DNA of 64,000 nt. Origin: Coniferiporia sulphurascens. Its lineage: Eukaryota > Basidiomycota > Agaricomycetes > Hymenochaetales > Hymenochaetaceae. Of the stretch, positions 12,332-24,623 are shown piece by piece; positions within the stretch are counted from its first letter, which is position 1, and each line of letters starts with the position of its first letter. A model generated the notes under the pieces. The model was given only the letters and a program-made list of their open reading frames with translations, ran no database searches and was not told the DNA's origin. The stretch spans positions 372,001-436,000 of the forward strand of contig NBBA01000005.1 of the NCBI GenBank assembly GCA_002794785.1. Direction: 5' to 3'. A program made the translations under genes and the position numbers.

Positions 12332-12414
12332 TGATGCAGACAGGACTCGAACCTGCAGCCTTCTGGTACACTGGCAATCGAAGCCAGATGCGCTAGCCAT
12401 TGCGCCACTACACC
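12332..12414 (-). tRNA. tRNA-Arg (anticodon UCG), with intron
   Basis: The gene is 83 nt and identical to the plus-strand gene at 12910-12992. It folds as a class I tRNA once a 10-nt intron after position 37 is removed: acceptor GGTGTAG/CTGCATC, D arm GCGC/GCGC, anticodon stem TCTGG/CCAGA, T stem GCAGG/CCTGT. Discriminator A. Anticodon TCG reads CGA codons, and CGG/CGU by wobble or modification. Confidence 0.9.
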
Positions 12415-12909
12415 TTATGCCTTTGGCGCTACAAAACTTTATCAAGCATACTTGAACGGATGACCTTGAATCAACCATCGAGCGGCATATCCTGCTTCTG
12501 TGTGGGTCTTCGACTACGATATTACGAGTCGATTTGCAGATAGCGTAATTCCCAAGACTGTCTTAAAAAAATTCTTACCTTGTCGACGTGCCCCCACCTG
12601 GTATTTAACCTACTTCCAGAGGTCTAAGAAATCACGGCTGGCTCGATTAGTATCCGCTGGGGACTCTTATTATTGGTCGCTTTGCATTCTGCCACATAAA
12701 CCATGCAAGTTCATGCTTACTTGTCCCAGGACATATGCGATACATGTTCCAGTGTCAACGTGTTTCGTGTGTTTTTCCGTTTGGCCCGACACCCCTTCCG
12801 AGGTAGTACAGGGTCTGTATGGTTGCGTTGGTACGCGTTTCCGACGACTCCTTGAACTCCTGGAGGAATGCATCGTCACTCTGAAAGACCGATCTGACAT
12901 AAGAATAAA
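12415..12909. other. spacer between divergent tRNA-Arg genes
   Basis: A 495-bp spacer with no supported gene. It must hold the upstream regions of both tRNA genes; their A and B boxes are internal. Confidence 0.5.
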
Positions 12910-12992
12910 GGTGTAGTGGCGCAATGGCTAGCGCATCTGGCTTCGATTGCCAGTGTACCAGAAGGCTGCAGGTTCGAGTCCTGTCTGCATCA
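12910..12992 (+). tRNA. tRNA-Arg (anticodon UCG), with intron
   Basis: Acceptor 12910-12916 pairs with 12985-12991 (G-U pairs included). The D arm is 12919-12934, the anticodon stem 12936-12940 with 12958-12962, the anticodon TCG 12943-12945, the intron 12947-12956 (TTGCCAGTGT) and the T arm 12968-12984 (GGTTCGAGTCC B box). Reading the loop without the intron would give a Ser-like CGA anticodon in a tRNA lacking the long Ser variable arm and with a pyrimidine at position 37; the intron model fixes both problems. Confidence 0.92.
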
Positions 12993-12999
12993 TTTTTTT
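12993..12999 (+). terminator. pol III terminator of tRNA-Arg (plus copy)
   Basis: Seven T immediately after the discriminator base at 12992. Confidence 0.85.
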
Positions 13000-13763
13000 C
13001 TTTTTTAATCATGAACAAGAATTTCATTCCAACGAGAAGTTTCGTTATAGCATGAGGTAAGGAATAAAGCTGTGCTGGCTGGGATATTCATAATGTCGTT
13101 TGGGCAGTTGAATAGTTCGGTATCTTTTTGCGTTTGTTCTTTTACCACCATCAGTCAAATTCGAGTACTCGGGTTGCTCACCATATGGAAGGACACGAGC
13201 GCACGGACTTGTCCACCGAGTTTCCCTCTTCAGCTTCTCACCGACACACCGCCATGAGAATAATCATTGCTACAAGTCGACGCGATTGGTCTTTTGGACT
13301 AGGGCGAACTTCGGTCGCATGGACCACTGCGTCGGCACTCAACCATCTATAGGACTTCTTTCATCCTGCCACGCTGTCCGCCCTCATGCTGAACCGGCTT
13401 TAACGATTGTTGAACTCTCAGGCTATTCTCTTATCTGTCTAAGTTTATGGCTCCCGCGGGCTGTCATCGACTGTTCTGGCACCACCTACCTACCGACTGC
13501 GGTTATACTGCCAAACATGGTGATGGAGCTGTTATGGCCATGCGTTCCCCGTCGCTGCCCCGACGATTAAAGGTTTAGACCTGCCTATTCTCCGTGGTGG
13601 AAGCCAAGAGAGCACATGAATGCGGCGCATTTTCCTCACGACAAGCTCATGTGTTTAGGTCTTCCGAAATACTATATATTCACAGTGCCCTCGGCCTGGA
13701 GGCGGAAGAGCCTGCGCGAAGTTCGCTCTTGCCTGCCAGTTCTCATTCCCTTGGAAAGTTACT
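13000..13763. other. intergenic upstream of aspartic protease
   Basis: No gene is supported. It includes the presumed promoter of the protease, with a TATA-like ACTATATATT at about 13670-13679, roughly 90 bases upstream of the start. Confidence 0.45.
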
Positions 13764-15255
13764 ATGGTCATGCAGCTTAAGCTTGCGTCTGCGCTTGTTC
13801 TTTTCCCGCTTCTGGTCGTGACCTCGCCTGCTCCTGGTCCTGTGACAAAGGTTCATCTTCAGAGGCGTTCCTTTACTAAGGACGGTGTTGCGGATGTCGA
13901 TGCACTTAAAACACACCTAACGAACGTCAGAGCGTAGGTTGCGATCCCTCTTTATAATTTGGATTTCTCTGATACTCGGCTGGGTGTATACAGGAAGATC
14001 GGGAGAGGGTTCTCAAACTTCGCGACTAACACTGGCACAGTTCACCCAAACGATAATGGTCGCCTCAAGTTGCAGAAGCGCAAGACCGGCAGTGACCCGC
14101 TGACTGATGACCTGGACGGCGAACTCTGGCAGGGTGCTATTTCTGTGGGCACGCCCGCTAACACTTTTACAGGTGTGTGAAGGAAACTGTGCTTCCATTC
14201 GAGCCCCTTTCTTAGAATAACATGCGCAGTGGACTTTGATACCGGATCGAGTGATCTCTTCCTTCCGGGAATGGCTTGCACGTCCGCAAACTGTAAGGGA
14301 CACAAGATATACAACACGGCGGCTAGCAGCACGGCTGTCGACCAGCATCGCACATTCTCGATCGAGTTTGCTGATGATTCGACCGTTTCTGGCGAGGTCT
14401 TCGAAGACACTGTCTCCATCGCTGGACTCACGGCTACAAAGCAGACCGTCGTCGCGGCGTCGCAGTACTCCTCTGGCTTTGCGCTTGATGTCTCTCCCCC
14501 CGATGGACTTTTGGGCATGGCCTTTCAGTCAATCTCGAACTCGGATAGTTCCCCGGTCTTCATGACGTTCGTCTCAGAGGGCCAGACGACGGACTCTGTG
14601 TTCGGCTTCACACTGCTCGACAGCGGAGGTGAGCTCTTCCTCGGCGGGACGGACACGACCGCGTTCACCGGCAGCCTGACGTTCACCCCGCTCATCACCA
14701 CACCCTCGTTCTGGGAGATCTCGATGGCAGGCGCGAGCGTCGGCACGAAGAAGGTCGTCACGAAGGCTGTCGACGCGATCGTCGATACGGGCACCACGCT
14801 CCTCATCGGCGACACCACGAACGTGAAGGCTATCTACGCAGCCATCCCCGGCTCCGCGGACGCGAGCAGGACGGTCGGCGCGGGCTTCTTCACCGTACCA
14901 TGCGACGCCATTCCGAGCGACGTCAGCATCGATATTGCCGGGAAGTCGTTCACCCTCTCGGCAGACTCTTTCAACTTCGGACAAGTATCCGCGGGCTCGA
15001 GCTCGTGTGTTGGCGGTATCGTAGCTGATGATTCTGAAGGTGAGCATACTTTTGCCTGTACCTTCCTCGAACGCGTCTCATGCCAATTGATATTAGGGTT
15101 CTGGATTTTGGGTGACGTTTTCCTTCGTAATGTGTACGCCGGTAAGTATCCTTTTCGTCACTATAGCCTATTCTTCACTTCCTGACCACTTGACACTCTT
15201 GTTTGTAGAATTCGACGCCGGGAACTTACAAGTCGGATTCGCCCCGGTAGCGTGA
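13764..15255 (+). CDS. secreted pepsin-like aspartic protease (polyporopepsin type)
   Basis: Five exons: 13764-13933, 13994-14172, 14230-15039, 15097-15141 and 15209-15255, giving 416 aa. A hydrophobic signal peptide (about residues 1-22, ending near VTSPA) is followed by a propeptide with a dibasic KR in LQKRKTG, a likely processing site. The two catalytic Asp motifs are DTGSS (120-124) and DTGTT (302-306), with the family landmarks PPDGLLGM and FWILGDVFLRNVY near the C-terminus. The last exons encode the conserved EFD..GNLQVGFAPVA end. It is a family A1 endopeptidase working at acid pH, probably extracellular. The two in-frame ATGs (13764, 13770) give nearly the same signal peptide. Confidence 0.93.
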
Positions 15256-15450
15256 AGGACACGATTTGTGCCAACCATCTTCTATTCTTGCTTCTTTACC
15301 TCGTTGAGAACTATGACGCTGATGGTTAATTAACGGCGAATTTGTGTACGATGATGCCTTTTTATAAGTAATGTCAGAGTCCAGAAGAAATACAAAGGAA
15401 AAGTCACGTTAGTCTGTAAGGCAGTAAAATATACGAATTGAGAATACACG

Positions 15451-17036
15451 TCATCGTCGCCGTTCGCGGCGATCTCGACTACCGGAGCGACGCCGGTGAT
15501 CGCCATCCCTGTCCCTGTCCCGCCCGTGGTAGCGATCTCGATCTCGAGCAGGGGGTGAACGAGACTTTCGCTTTCGATCGCTGTCTTTGTATCGATCCTT
15601 GTTTTGACTGCGATCGTCCCTCACAGGGCTGCGACTACGGTGCCTATTGCTGTAGCCCGAATCGCGCACGTCAAAGACCATGCTGTACTTGTCTCTGCGG
15701 TCTTCGTCATCAGCGACGCGGTAGCGTCTGGTGGCTTCCAGGTCCTCTCGACCGGCGAAACCGCCCCTTTCAACCCCCTTGCCTCGCCCGAGTCGGGGAC
15801 TGGTTTTAATGTCGTTCGACCATTGGTTGTTGATCCTTGCGACGGACTGGGAGCTGTGGAGTTTCCTAGTTAGAAAGGAACATTTGGACGTGATGGGGGT
15901 TGTACGTACAAGTCAACCCAGATGCGCCGATCGTCAATCAGCACGTTCTGCATTTTGAAGTATGCCTAACAACCATCGTGAGCAGGTCTATATTGAGTTA
16001 ACGGAAGTAGTAGCTAGTGCCAACCTGCTCTGCGTCTTCGCGTTTATCAAACTCAATAAACGCATATTGTAGAGAGTCGTCTGTCTGCTTGTCCCGAATG
16101 ACCTGACAGCTCATGATGAGCCCAAACCGCGAGAAGATAAGCTCAAGGTCTTCGTCTCTTGTGACCGGGTTGAGTTTGCAGACAAAAAGTACGTTCTCTG
16201 GAGGACGAACGTTTGCAAAAGGCAAATCTCCGACCATTTCCAGTGTCAAAGCAGAGGCTGCTGCCGCCCTCTTGCGACGCTCTTTCTCTTCTTCTTCCTC
16301 GGGGAGAGTTTCGAGTGGGTCCTCATCTTCAGCGATGCGCGTGGAGTTGTCTGGGGGCCTTGTGGGCGGCGAATCTGGGACGACGAGACCGAGCGGGTCA
16401 TCAAACGGGTCGTCTGCAAGAGGTTAGAGACGTCATCGGCGCGAGTTGCACTCCAGACTCACCCAGGATCTCGACATGCCTTATTCGAACATCTTTAAAA
16501 GGCCTTCCGTCCTGGTCTACGAAGATGTCGTTGAGCTTGTCAAGTGTGTCCATGCCTTCGACGACGTGGCCAAAAACCGCATGCTTCCCGTCCAAATAGT
16601 CGATATTTTCGGTCAACGTGATGAAAAACTGACTGCCACATCCGCCGTGCTGTCCATTTAACGCAGGTGCGACCGCCATTGAGACAGTTCCCCTATGGAT
16701 GTGCTTGAAATGCGGTATGATTTCCGGCGTAAAATAACGTTGCACAGACGTCTTGCCTTGCTGCGCTGCTATGTACGACCATATGGACTCTCCACCCGTG
16801 CCAGTCGCCGTTGGGTCCCCTGTTTGTGCGAGAAAATCCTTCGAAACTGGCTTCTTGGTCAGTATGTAACGGATGTTTGAGCATCGGAAACAGTAGCTCG
16901 TACCGTTGAAGAATGCGTGCAGGTTGTAATAATACACTTTACACAACTTGAGGAAATTTTCGCATATTCGCGGACAAGCCTCCACCTCCAGGTCAATGAT
17001 TATGTCCCCCAGAGACGTCTCTAGTAACACGGACAT
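15451..17036 (-). CDS. cyclophilin peptidyl-prolyl isomerase with RRM and RS/RD tail (PPIL4-like)
   Basis: Five exons: 17036-16904, 16846-16463, 16413-16025, 15965-15910 and 15853-15451, giving 454 aa. The N-terminal cyclophilin domain (1-172) has [29 protein letters not shown] and GSQFFITL. An acidic linker leads to an RRM (about 244-325) with RNP2 LFVCKL and RNP1 LQYAFIEF, ending RRIWVDFSQSV across the last intron. The tail is rich in RS, RD and RDR repeats, as in splicing-linked proteins. This PPIase-RRM fusion is the PPIL4/Cyp6/CYP59 family, nuclear and associated with RNA polymerase II and splicing. It is tail-to-tail with the protease, 195 bp apart. Confidence 0.93.
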
Positions 17037-17614
17037 AGCTTGTAGGCTGAGTCCTGTCCCCGACCGAACTCAGTGCAGAGCCAGCCCTAGGCGCCAACAA
17101 AACTTTCTTGAAGCCGGGATGGCGAATATGCCTATACCGTTGCAGTATTCACGATCTACAATGCTTGCTTGGAATGAAGTGTCGCCAACGTTCGTCTGTC
17201 GCGAAAGTCGTTCGTAACTTCGTAGTAGGACGGTGTTAAAAGTCAGTTGTCGTCAGTGCGGTCTGGTTCATCACGTGGCGGCGCGCGTCCGGCCGTCGCG
17301 TCCGCGGCAACTGCCCGCACGGTCCCGCACTACTTTCGCGCAAAAAGCATATCAACAAGTCCTACGAGAAGTTGCGGTCATAATCCAGTATATACACACT
17401 AGTACCTCGGTACTCAGTAAGCGATACTGCTACAATATTGTACTTTTCTTATCGTGGTCATGCTGGACCTGGCATCCATCATAGTAACCTACTACTTCCT
17501 GGGATAAGCCCACAAAGATGTGTCTACTCGAAATAAGCTTAAGCAATATCTATAAAAACCGAGTATCGCGGATCATGGATAAATCAAATCTATCACCTCT
17601 GTCTAATGACCTTG
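17037..17614. other. intergenic between cyclophilin gene and LINE1
   Basis: Promoter side of the cyclophilin gene and the original target region of LINE1. No gene is seen. Confidence 0.5.
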
Positions 17615-17628
17615 AAGAGCGGAATTTA
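17615..17628. repeat. LINE1 target-site duplication, left copy
   Basis: AAGAGCGGAATTTA, repeated after the poly(A) at 26355-26368. The first bases are ambiguous with the A tail. Confidence 0.85.
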
Positions 17629-17822
17629 CACCCCTTGACCTCTTACCACCATCATCTCACCATCTGCACAGCCACTTTTGCCACCCCTAAACTCCCTGGG
17701 TTAACTACCCACACCAGTCTCCACACACAGTAGACATCCGTTGAGCTGTTTAGCCCCTCATCTTCACCACTATCCACTTCCCTTCCTCCATTCCCCTACC
17801 CCCTTTTATCTTTCCTTCCCCC

Positions 17823-20186
17823 ATGGTGTCCTCTCAAACCCCCTCTCTCAACAGTCCAAGATTTGCCAACACGCCTGAAGAAATGCATGCTTATAACTCT
17901 CTTTCTCCTAACATTCCAGCCTCTCACTCTCCTCCTCATCCTCTTCCATCGCCCCCTAATGAAAACACTAACAATAACAAAAACACAGAGATAATAGGTT
18001 ATCAGCAAATCATTCCATCCTCTCAGTCTCCAGAAGTTATTTCTATGCCCACCTCTCAGGACCCATCGTTCAACACGCACTTTCAAGACTTCTCTTCCAA
18101 TTATGCTAACTATTCTGATATTACTCTGGCTGTGCCAACTGTTACCCCTATGGATGTTGTTTTCCCCCTTGACTCTCAATCCCTCATACAAGCTGCCTCC
18201 CCTTCATTGATTCCAGTGACTTCACACGACATGCCTCGTCCTGCCCCTATCCTGTCACATCAAACATTGAACCAATCACATTCTTCTTCTTCATCTGAAC
18301 CTCCCACACACAAAAGCCGAAACATTCAATTCACACCATCACCTGATGAAGAAGCACTGCAGGACCATATTCTCAAATCCGAAGCTCACGACTCCCTTGA
18401 AAATATTTTAGCCCCTACGTCCTTTTCTGACTGGACCACAGTGATTGAACAACTCTTGTCTCTTATTTCAAACACATGGCCTAACCACTTCCACCAACAT
18501 CTAACCAATCACTCCATGAATTCACTAGCCAATGCGATTCAGTTATTCCATCTTCATTTTGTTCCAGCATCAACATCGGTCACCATCATTCACCCTGCCG
18601 AACCCACAACTCCAATCACATATCATAAAACAGTTGTTGACGACTCCGGCCAATTCGATTTCTGCATCCATAACCTGATTCTCTTCCCTGATTCTATCCA
18701 TGATAATGTTATCGAACCCACGGCCGCTTCAGCCATATCAGGACCAAATTTTACCACTATTAGCTCAATGATTTTGTCTCTACAGGAAACCCTACAAGAA
18801 CAAGTGCGTCAACATGCTAAGGATCTTGAACTTAGAATCATTTCTCATATGGTCCAACTCGAAGAAACTGTGGCCACCTTCATTCCACCTAATCCAACAA
18901 ATATCCAGTCTATGTCTATCCCCGAACGTCATGTTTCCTTTTCTAACTCTGATTCCATCGAACCTGATAACATCAGCCAGGGCTTTATCCATGCACCAAG
19001 CGCTCCCGTTTCTGGCCCATCCTGTAATCGCCTGTCTGGCCCTCATCAGCGTACCCCCTCCCCTGTCACACTTCGTAACCTGATCACGGACCAACCCATC
19101 AGTACTCTAACCTACAAGGATCACTTGGGTCTTAATATGCCGACCAATCAACCGAAACTTTTACCCTCCGCCCCAGCTTCTGTCTCTACTCTCACCCGAT
19201 ACGTTGCTCATTTTCAAGGACAAAACATGCCTCTTTCTTCTCGTCCTAACTCTAAAACTCTGATTGACCACATCCAATCTAAACTCGATCGCATTCCTAC
19301 TGCACGACACATTTGCATCATCGGGGCTGACTGGAATATGTCTGGGAACTGTATCTTCTCATTTCCGAACAACATCTCTATCAACTCAATCAATTCGATC
19401 ATCCCTATACTTAAAGAGGCATTTGAGTTATGCGCCAACCACCCTCTTACTATTACTCATGATATTAAATGGTCGAAAGTCATACTCAGTAATATCATTA
19501 CATCAAACGGTCCAAATCAGCCAATTTTTTCAGAACTCGAAATCCTTCACTCCCTTCTGCTTAACGACCTATTTCGCACACTGAAGATTACCCAACCACC
19601 TCAATGGGCATGGAATCCAGAACTTATTTCGAAACCGAGGTCGTCTATATCATTTGCCTTCGAGGACCCTAACAGGGATTTATTATGTAAAGTCACCTCT
19701 TCTGTTTTCTTCATCTTCAGTCAGTCTACTGTTCCCATCGTCTGGAAAGACAAACCCCATTTCTCCCAATGCACGAAATGCTGGAAATTTGGCCACCTAA
19801 CTATTAACTGCAATTGACCATTGGGATGCTGATACTGTGCCTCTAAACGTCATCTCACTTCACAACATTGGGAAATGTGCTCCGGCTGCTCTAGTGCCCA
19901 TTATCAAGACAATCAACCTTGCGATCATTTCCACTGTGTTAACTGCTTGGGGGCTCATCCTGCAGATTCTATTGACTGTCCTCAACATGCTCTTTACTTC
20001 AACCATAACCCAGCTCCTGTCCGCATGACCCTTTCATCTCCTCCGTCTCTGTCATCCATTAACCCTAACTTAATCCCTATTCATCCCTCTTGCTGCCAAT
20101 TTATTTCTGACCCCACATTCACCCATGTTAACTCCCCATCCATGCAAATTGACCTGCACAACTCAGTTCATGACAACTCTCTATGA
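17823..20186 (+). pseudogene. LINE1 ORF1, nucleic-acid-binding gag-like protein with in-frame TGA codons
   Basis: The frame is open from ATG 17823 to TGA 20184-20186, about 787 codons, apart from TGA at 19815 and 19830. The N-terminal half is Ser/Pro/Thr-rich and unstructured. The conserved C-terminal part has FAFEDPNRDLLCKV and then CCHC knuckles (CTKCWKFGHLTINC and two further Cys/His clusters). The two TGAs lie between the knuckles, where LINE2 ORF1 (CTKCAALGHLVQNC...CLICAGHH) reads on without a stop. The final TGA overlaps the ORF2 start as ATGA. The role by homology is RNA binding in the retrotransposition complex. Confidence 0.85.
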
Positions 20187-23100
20187 ATCATATGGCCCTT
20201 CGCATCCTTCAGCTCAATGTAGCAAAAAGTGGTCCTCGCACTACCCATCTCCTTAACAACCCCAATCTTCACATTTTAGTTCTACAAGAACCTTTTATTG
20301 GTTTTTCTGGTCTTTCGTGATCTGACTCTTCCCTGGATGGGGTTCCTATTTTACTTCCGATTAAACATCCGGCCTGGGATTACTTTCTTCCATCTTACAA
20401 CTCGCTTTCTTCTATCAAACCTCATGTCATTATTTACGTTCGATGATCCTTTCCTCATCTTTCAGCTATCTCTCGCCAAGATATCACTAACCACAAAGAC
20501 TTCATGACAGTCGATGTCACCTACATAAACAAAACCTTCCGACTCATAAACTGCTACAACTACGGCTCTGGTATTCTCAGTGACAACATACATTTCCTTA
20601 TCGACATCAAACTAGACTACAACATTCCCACTTGCGTCATGGGTGATTTCAATATTCATCACACAGAGTGGGCCCTTCCCAATAGACCTATTCAACGAAA
20701 TTCAGTGGAATCCGACAACTTCCTTTCATGGATGCAAGACCAATCGCTTTTCATTCTCAACAATACTGACTTCCCAACTTGTAAAGGTCAACACTGACAA
20801 TCAGATTCTATTATCGACCTCACACTTCTCAACTTTACAGCTATACTCTCTGACTTCTTTTTCAACTGGACTTGCATTGATATACCTGCTTATTCTTCTG
20901 ATCATATTCCCATCACAGTCGCATTTTTACCCATTAACACTGATTTCATGCCAGAAGACTCTGTTATCTCCTACAAATACAACCCCGAATGAAAGAAGGA
21001 ATGGATCGAAAAATTCAGTTTTCATCTTGACAACACACCGCTTCCAACCTTTTCAAACGACAACTCAGTTAACGACTTTGTCAAACAACTTACTGATATC
21101 ATCATGCTTATGACCTCTGAAATCATGCCTCAAACATCCTTGTCGGCTTTTACATACTCATACTGGTGGAATGACGAATGCGACCAAGCCATCCATGCCT
21201 TCCGAGACTGTTCCAACAATTTCGAAAAAGAACATCTTCACAAAGAAGTGCAACATATTTTCAAGAAAGCCAAACAATCCTGGGCAACATCTGTTCTTGA
21301 AGGGGCATCATCCTACGACATTTATCACTACACCAAATGGTCTTCTGGTAAATGAAAAACATGGACTCCTCCAATTTTATATAATGATCAATATGCTCAC
21401 ACTCCTGCACAACAAGCTCACATTTTCCATCCATCATTCTTTTCTTCAGTACCTCAACCCAACGTAACTGCTCTTCCATATGATCCACCAAAAAAACCAA
21501 CTCGATCCTCACCTCGCATTACCCAAAACGAAATCAACACATGTCTAAATCTTACTCATAATAATTCGGCTCCGGGTATCTCTAACATTTCTTATGCTTA
21601 CCTTAAATGGGTTAATTCATCGCATCCTACCATTCTTTTCAATCTTTTTAACGAATGCTTTTCTCGTCACCTTCACCCATGGAAAAATGCTAACATTGTG
21701 CTAATTCCCAAACCTAACAAAAATGATTCTAGTAACCCAAGATCTTACTGACCAATCGCCCTTCTTGAATGCATCGGAAAAATTCTGGAAAAAATCATTG
21801 CTAAACATCTTACTTGAGATGTAGGTCGGTTTAACCTAGTCCCTACCATTCAATTTGGTGGTCGTTCCAACTCCTGCACTATTGACGCGGGCCTCTCGCT
21901 CATCCACGATATTCAAATTGCACACAAAAAGAAGTTATTTGTATCCATGCTCGCCATCAACATTAAAGGGTATTTCGACAACGTCAATCACACACAACTT
22001 CTACATTCTCTTCATCTCCTTGGTTTTGACCAGAAAATTATTCTTTGGACTCAAGCGTTTTTATCTGATCATCATATTTCTTTTAAAATTGACAATTTTC
22101 TTTCTGAACCTAGGCCTATTCATAACGTTGGTATCCCCCAAGGTTCTCCCATTTCGCCAATCCTTTCTTCTATATACACGGCATTCATCCTTAACGAATT
22201 TAATTCTTCTTCTGACACTTGCCTTAAAGCCTATGTGGATGATCAACTCATCATGGTTTATTCAGAATCATACTTTACAAATATTTCTCTTCTTACGAAC
22301 ACATATAACATAATCTCCAGTAAACTGAATGACATTCAACTTTCTATTGACCATTTTAAATCTGACCTTATTCATTTTATTCGTCATGGTTTCTCTCCCA
22401 CCTCATTTCCGTCTATTATTTTATCAGACATTCATTCGCCTCCCATTACCATCACTCCTTCACCTGTTATTTGTTGGCTAGGGTTTTTCCTTGATCAGAG
22501 ACTTAACTTCAATCATCACATCCAACGCATGTGCATGTGCGCACGCTCTACATCCATGGCTCTTCGTATTCTCGGAAACACCATACGCGGCTTGTGTTAG
22601 GACCAAGGGTAACCATGGTTAGCTGATGGAACAAGTAGTCGAGATAGAGTTGAGGCATGTGATTGAGTCAAGAATAAGTCGGTAGATGTTGGTACTTCGC
22701 TCAGGAGAAGTCTGAGAGAATTGAGAAGGTGAATTAAACTGGGGGTCTAGGCTGGTCTAGGCCCTCCTTATATACATGAAGAAGAAGCTCCACTTGAAAG
22801 CGGATGCTCCACAAGGCTCTGCAGTTGGAGCTATGACGTCTCACAGTGCCGTCATAAGCTCCACTGACTTGGAGCTGCGTACCAGTGCAAATGACCTCAT
22901 TAGAGGATCATATGAGAAATAACTATCTATGATTGGCCATTGGTGCTCCACTGAGCTCCACTGTGTGTCATGCGCTCCACTATGCTCCACTAGGCTCCAC
23001 TGAGCTCATAGTGAAGTCATAGGTGTCATAATGACTTCACCATGACGCTTAGGCTGTGCACATCACCCCACTGTTCTGCATGCTACCCTGTAGTCTTATG

Positions 23101-23375
23101 TGCCAGTGGCTTCTTGTTGAGATGCTGCCTAACAGCTTGATGATTGGTAAGTCGTTGACTTGTCTCGTTGGCCTCCTGTACTGGTTCCTCCATGTTATCC
23201 TGTTGTATTGGACACTTCGCCATTTAGGGTTTGTGGCTGGCTTCGGTAAGCGCTTCGGTTCCTGCCGAGTGTGGCTTAATCGCATAATGCGATATCGGCT
23301 AAAGGTCCATAGGCGGGTACCTTTCGGTTGGTGTCCTGTCATCGATCACATTGTCCGGCAGTTCGTTAATGTGGT

Positions 23376-24623
23376 TTATCCTAGCAATACGTCACGTGTA
23401 TCCTGGAGGTGGCGCAGGGGTGATCCATTTGATAACCATAGTGTTATCACGTAAAGATTAACATTGCCGATCTGTTGATTGGCGGTCATTGATCCCTTTG
23501 CTGATAGATTCTCGAAGAGGGTGATTGTTACAATTTTCCTTTACTTCCCCTTATTGCGCTGACTCACTTCTCTTTCGTCACCATCTGTCAGCGCAACTCC
23601 CCCATTTCTCTGCCTTACTCATCCTTATTCGCCTTGCGCCATAAGACGCCATGATGACGCCTTCTTGCACCATCATGACGTGCTTTGCTTACTGATCACC
23701 GTACTTGTATTACCAAGGCATTCCCTTGAGTTCCATGACCTTCCATAGTCTGGTAAACACACCTAACCAAGTCGCTACAGTAACAAACACATAGAATAGC
23801 ATATAAGCATGTAACTTCAGTAGCACAAGCCCTAAGCTTGTGCTCTTTGTTCATACAAGCCCATTATCTGCTACCACCAGTCTACTGTGTGCCTATTGGC
23901 CAATAGTCGCTTCGTCATAACCCGACTTGCTATAGAAGCCTACCGCGTCCACATCGCCGATCAGGAAGTCCCATCGACGATCATCCCTCAACTTACAACA
24001 TCTAGGAAGCCCCATTGCCGTACCATCAGTCCCGACGATCAGGAAGCCCCGACATCGATCACCATGTAACCATTGAGCTTAACAGTGATTACCTTTGCGC
24101 GTAATTGGTGAGCATTAGCTAGGAATGTGTTATCCTGCAACATCCTATATGGGAAGGATCCTGAGACCACTTGTAGGTCACATTCCTTGTCATGTATGTG
24201 CGGGTTCACTATCATCTGGACATGGACATTGTGCAAAAACTCCTGTACATTGAAGATGTACATTTGTATCGTGTGCATTACCCTGACCTCCGTGCCATCG
24301 CCTATAGGGTCTACAGCATGATCTGTAGTTACCTGGCAGTTCATGTACCCTGCCATGTAAAAGCATTCAGTTATTACTGTGTTAAATGCTTCCCATGATT
24401 GATTGTATGTGGTCCGGCATTGGTGGCAGAGTATTGATGGGTCAAGAGTCTTTAGCGGTCGCTTGAGCATTGTGATTGGCCTGATGTTCCCAAGAAGTCC
24501 TGGTTTTCTAGTTAGTTCCGTCCCCATGTTGAATGATTGCTGGATAGTCTCTGTGGGAGTCCCTTCCTGTATTGGTAGTCGCTGGTATCGTTGTCTAAGC
24601 TTGTAAGCAAGCTTATTCATCAA
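23376..24623 (-). pseudogene. ORF carried inside LTR A, broken by LTR B
   Basis: Reading the minus strand from ATG 24623, the frame is open to the LTR B insertion. If LTR B (23526-24084) and one copy of its duplication are skipped, the same frame continues to TAA at 23376-23378, a total of 227 codons. No domain is recognised; a CHQC pair and many Asn/His residues are visible. A frame this long within a 1.5-kb LTR that restores exactly across a later insertion may be a real LTR-encoded protein or chance. The function is unknown. Confidence 0.4.
23526..24084. mobile_element. solo LTR B, copy 1 (nested in LTR A)
   Basis: 559 bp, TGTTACAATT...GAGCTTAACA, with a 5-bp duplication GTGAT at 23521-23525 and 24085-24089. 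It is nearly identical to the copy at 53058-53619. No coding capacity. Confidence 0.92.

Noticed and set aside
12936..12962. tRNA-Ser(CGA) reading of the tRNA loop
   Set aside because: It would need a pyrimidine at position 37 and lacks a Ser-type long variable arm; Arg(UCG) with a 10-nt intron fits every stem.
14574..15047. 157-codon ORF on the minus strand, Arg-rich
   Set aside because: Antisense to the GC-rich third exon of the aspartic protease; no domain.
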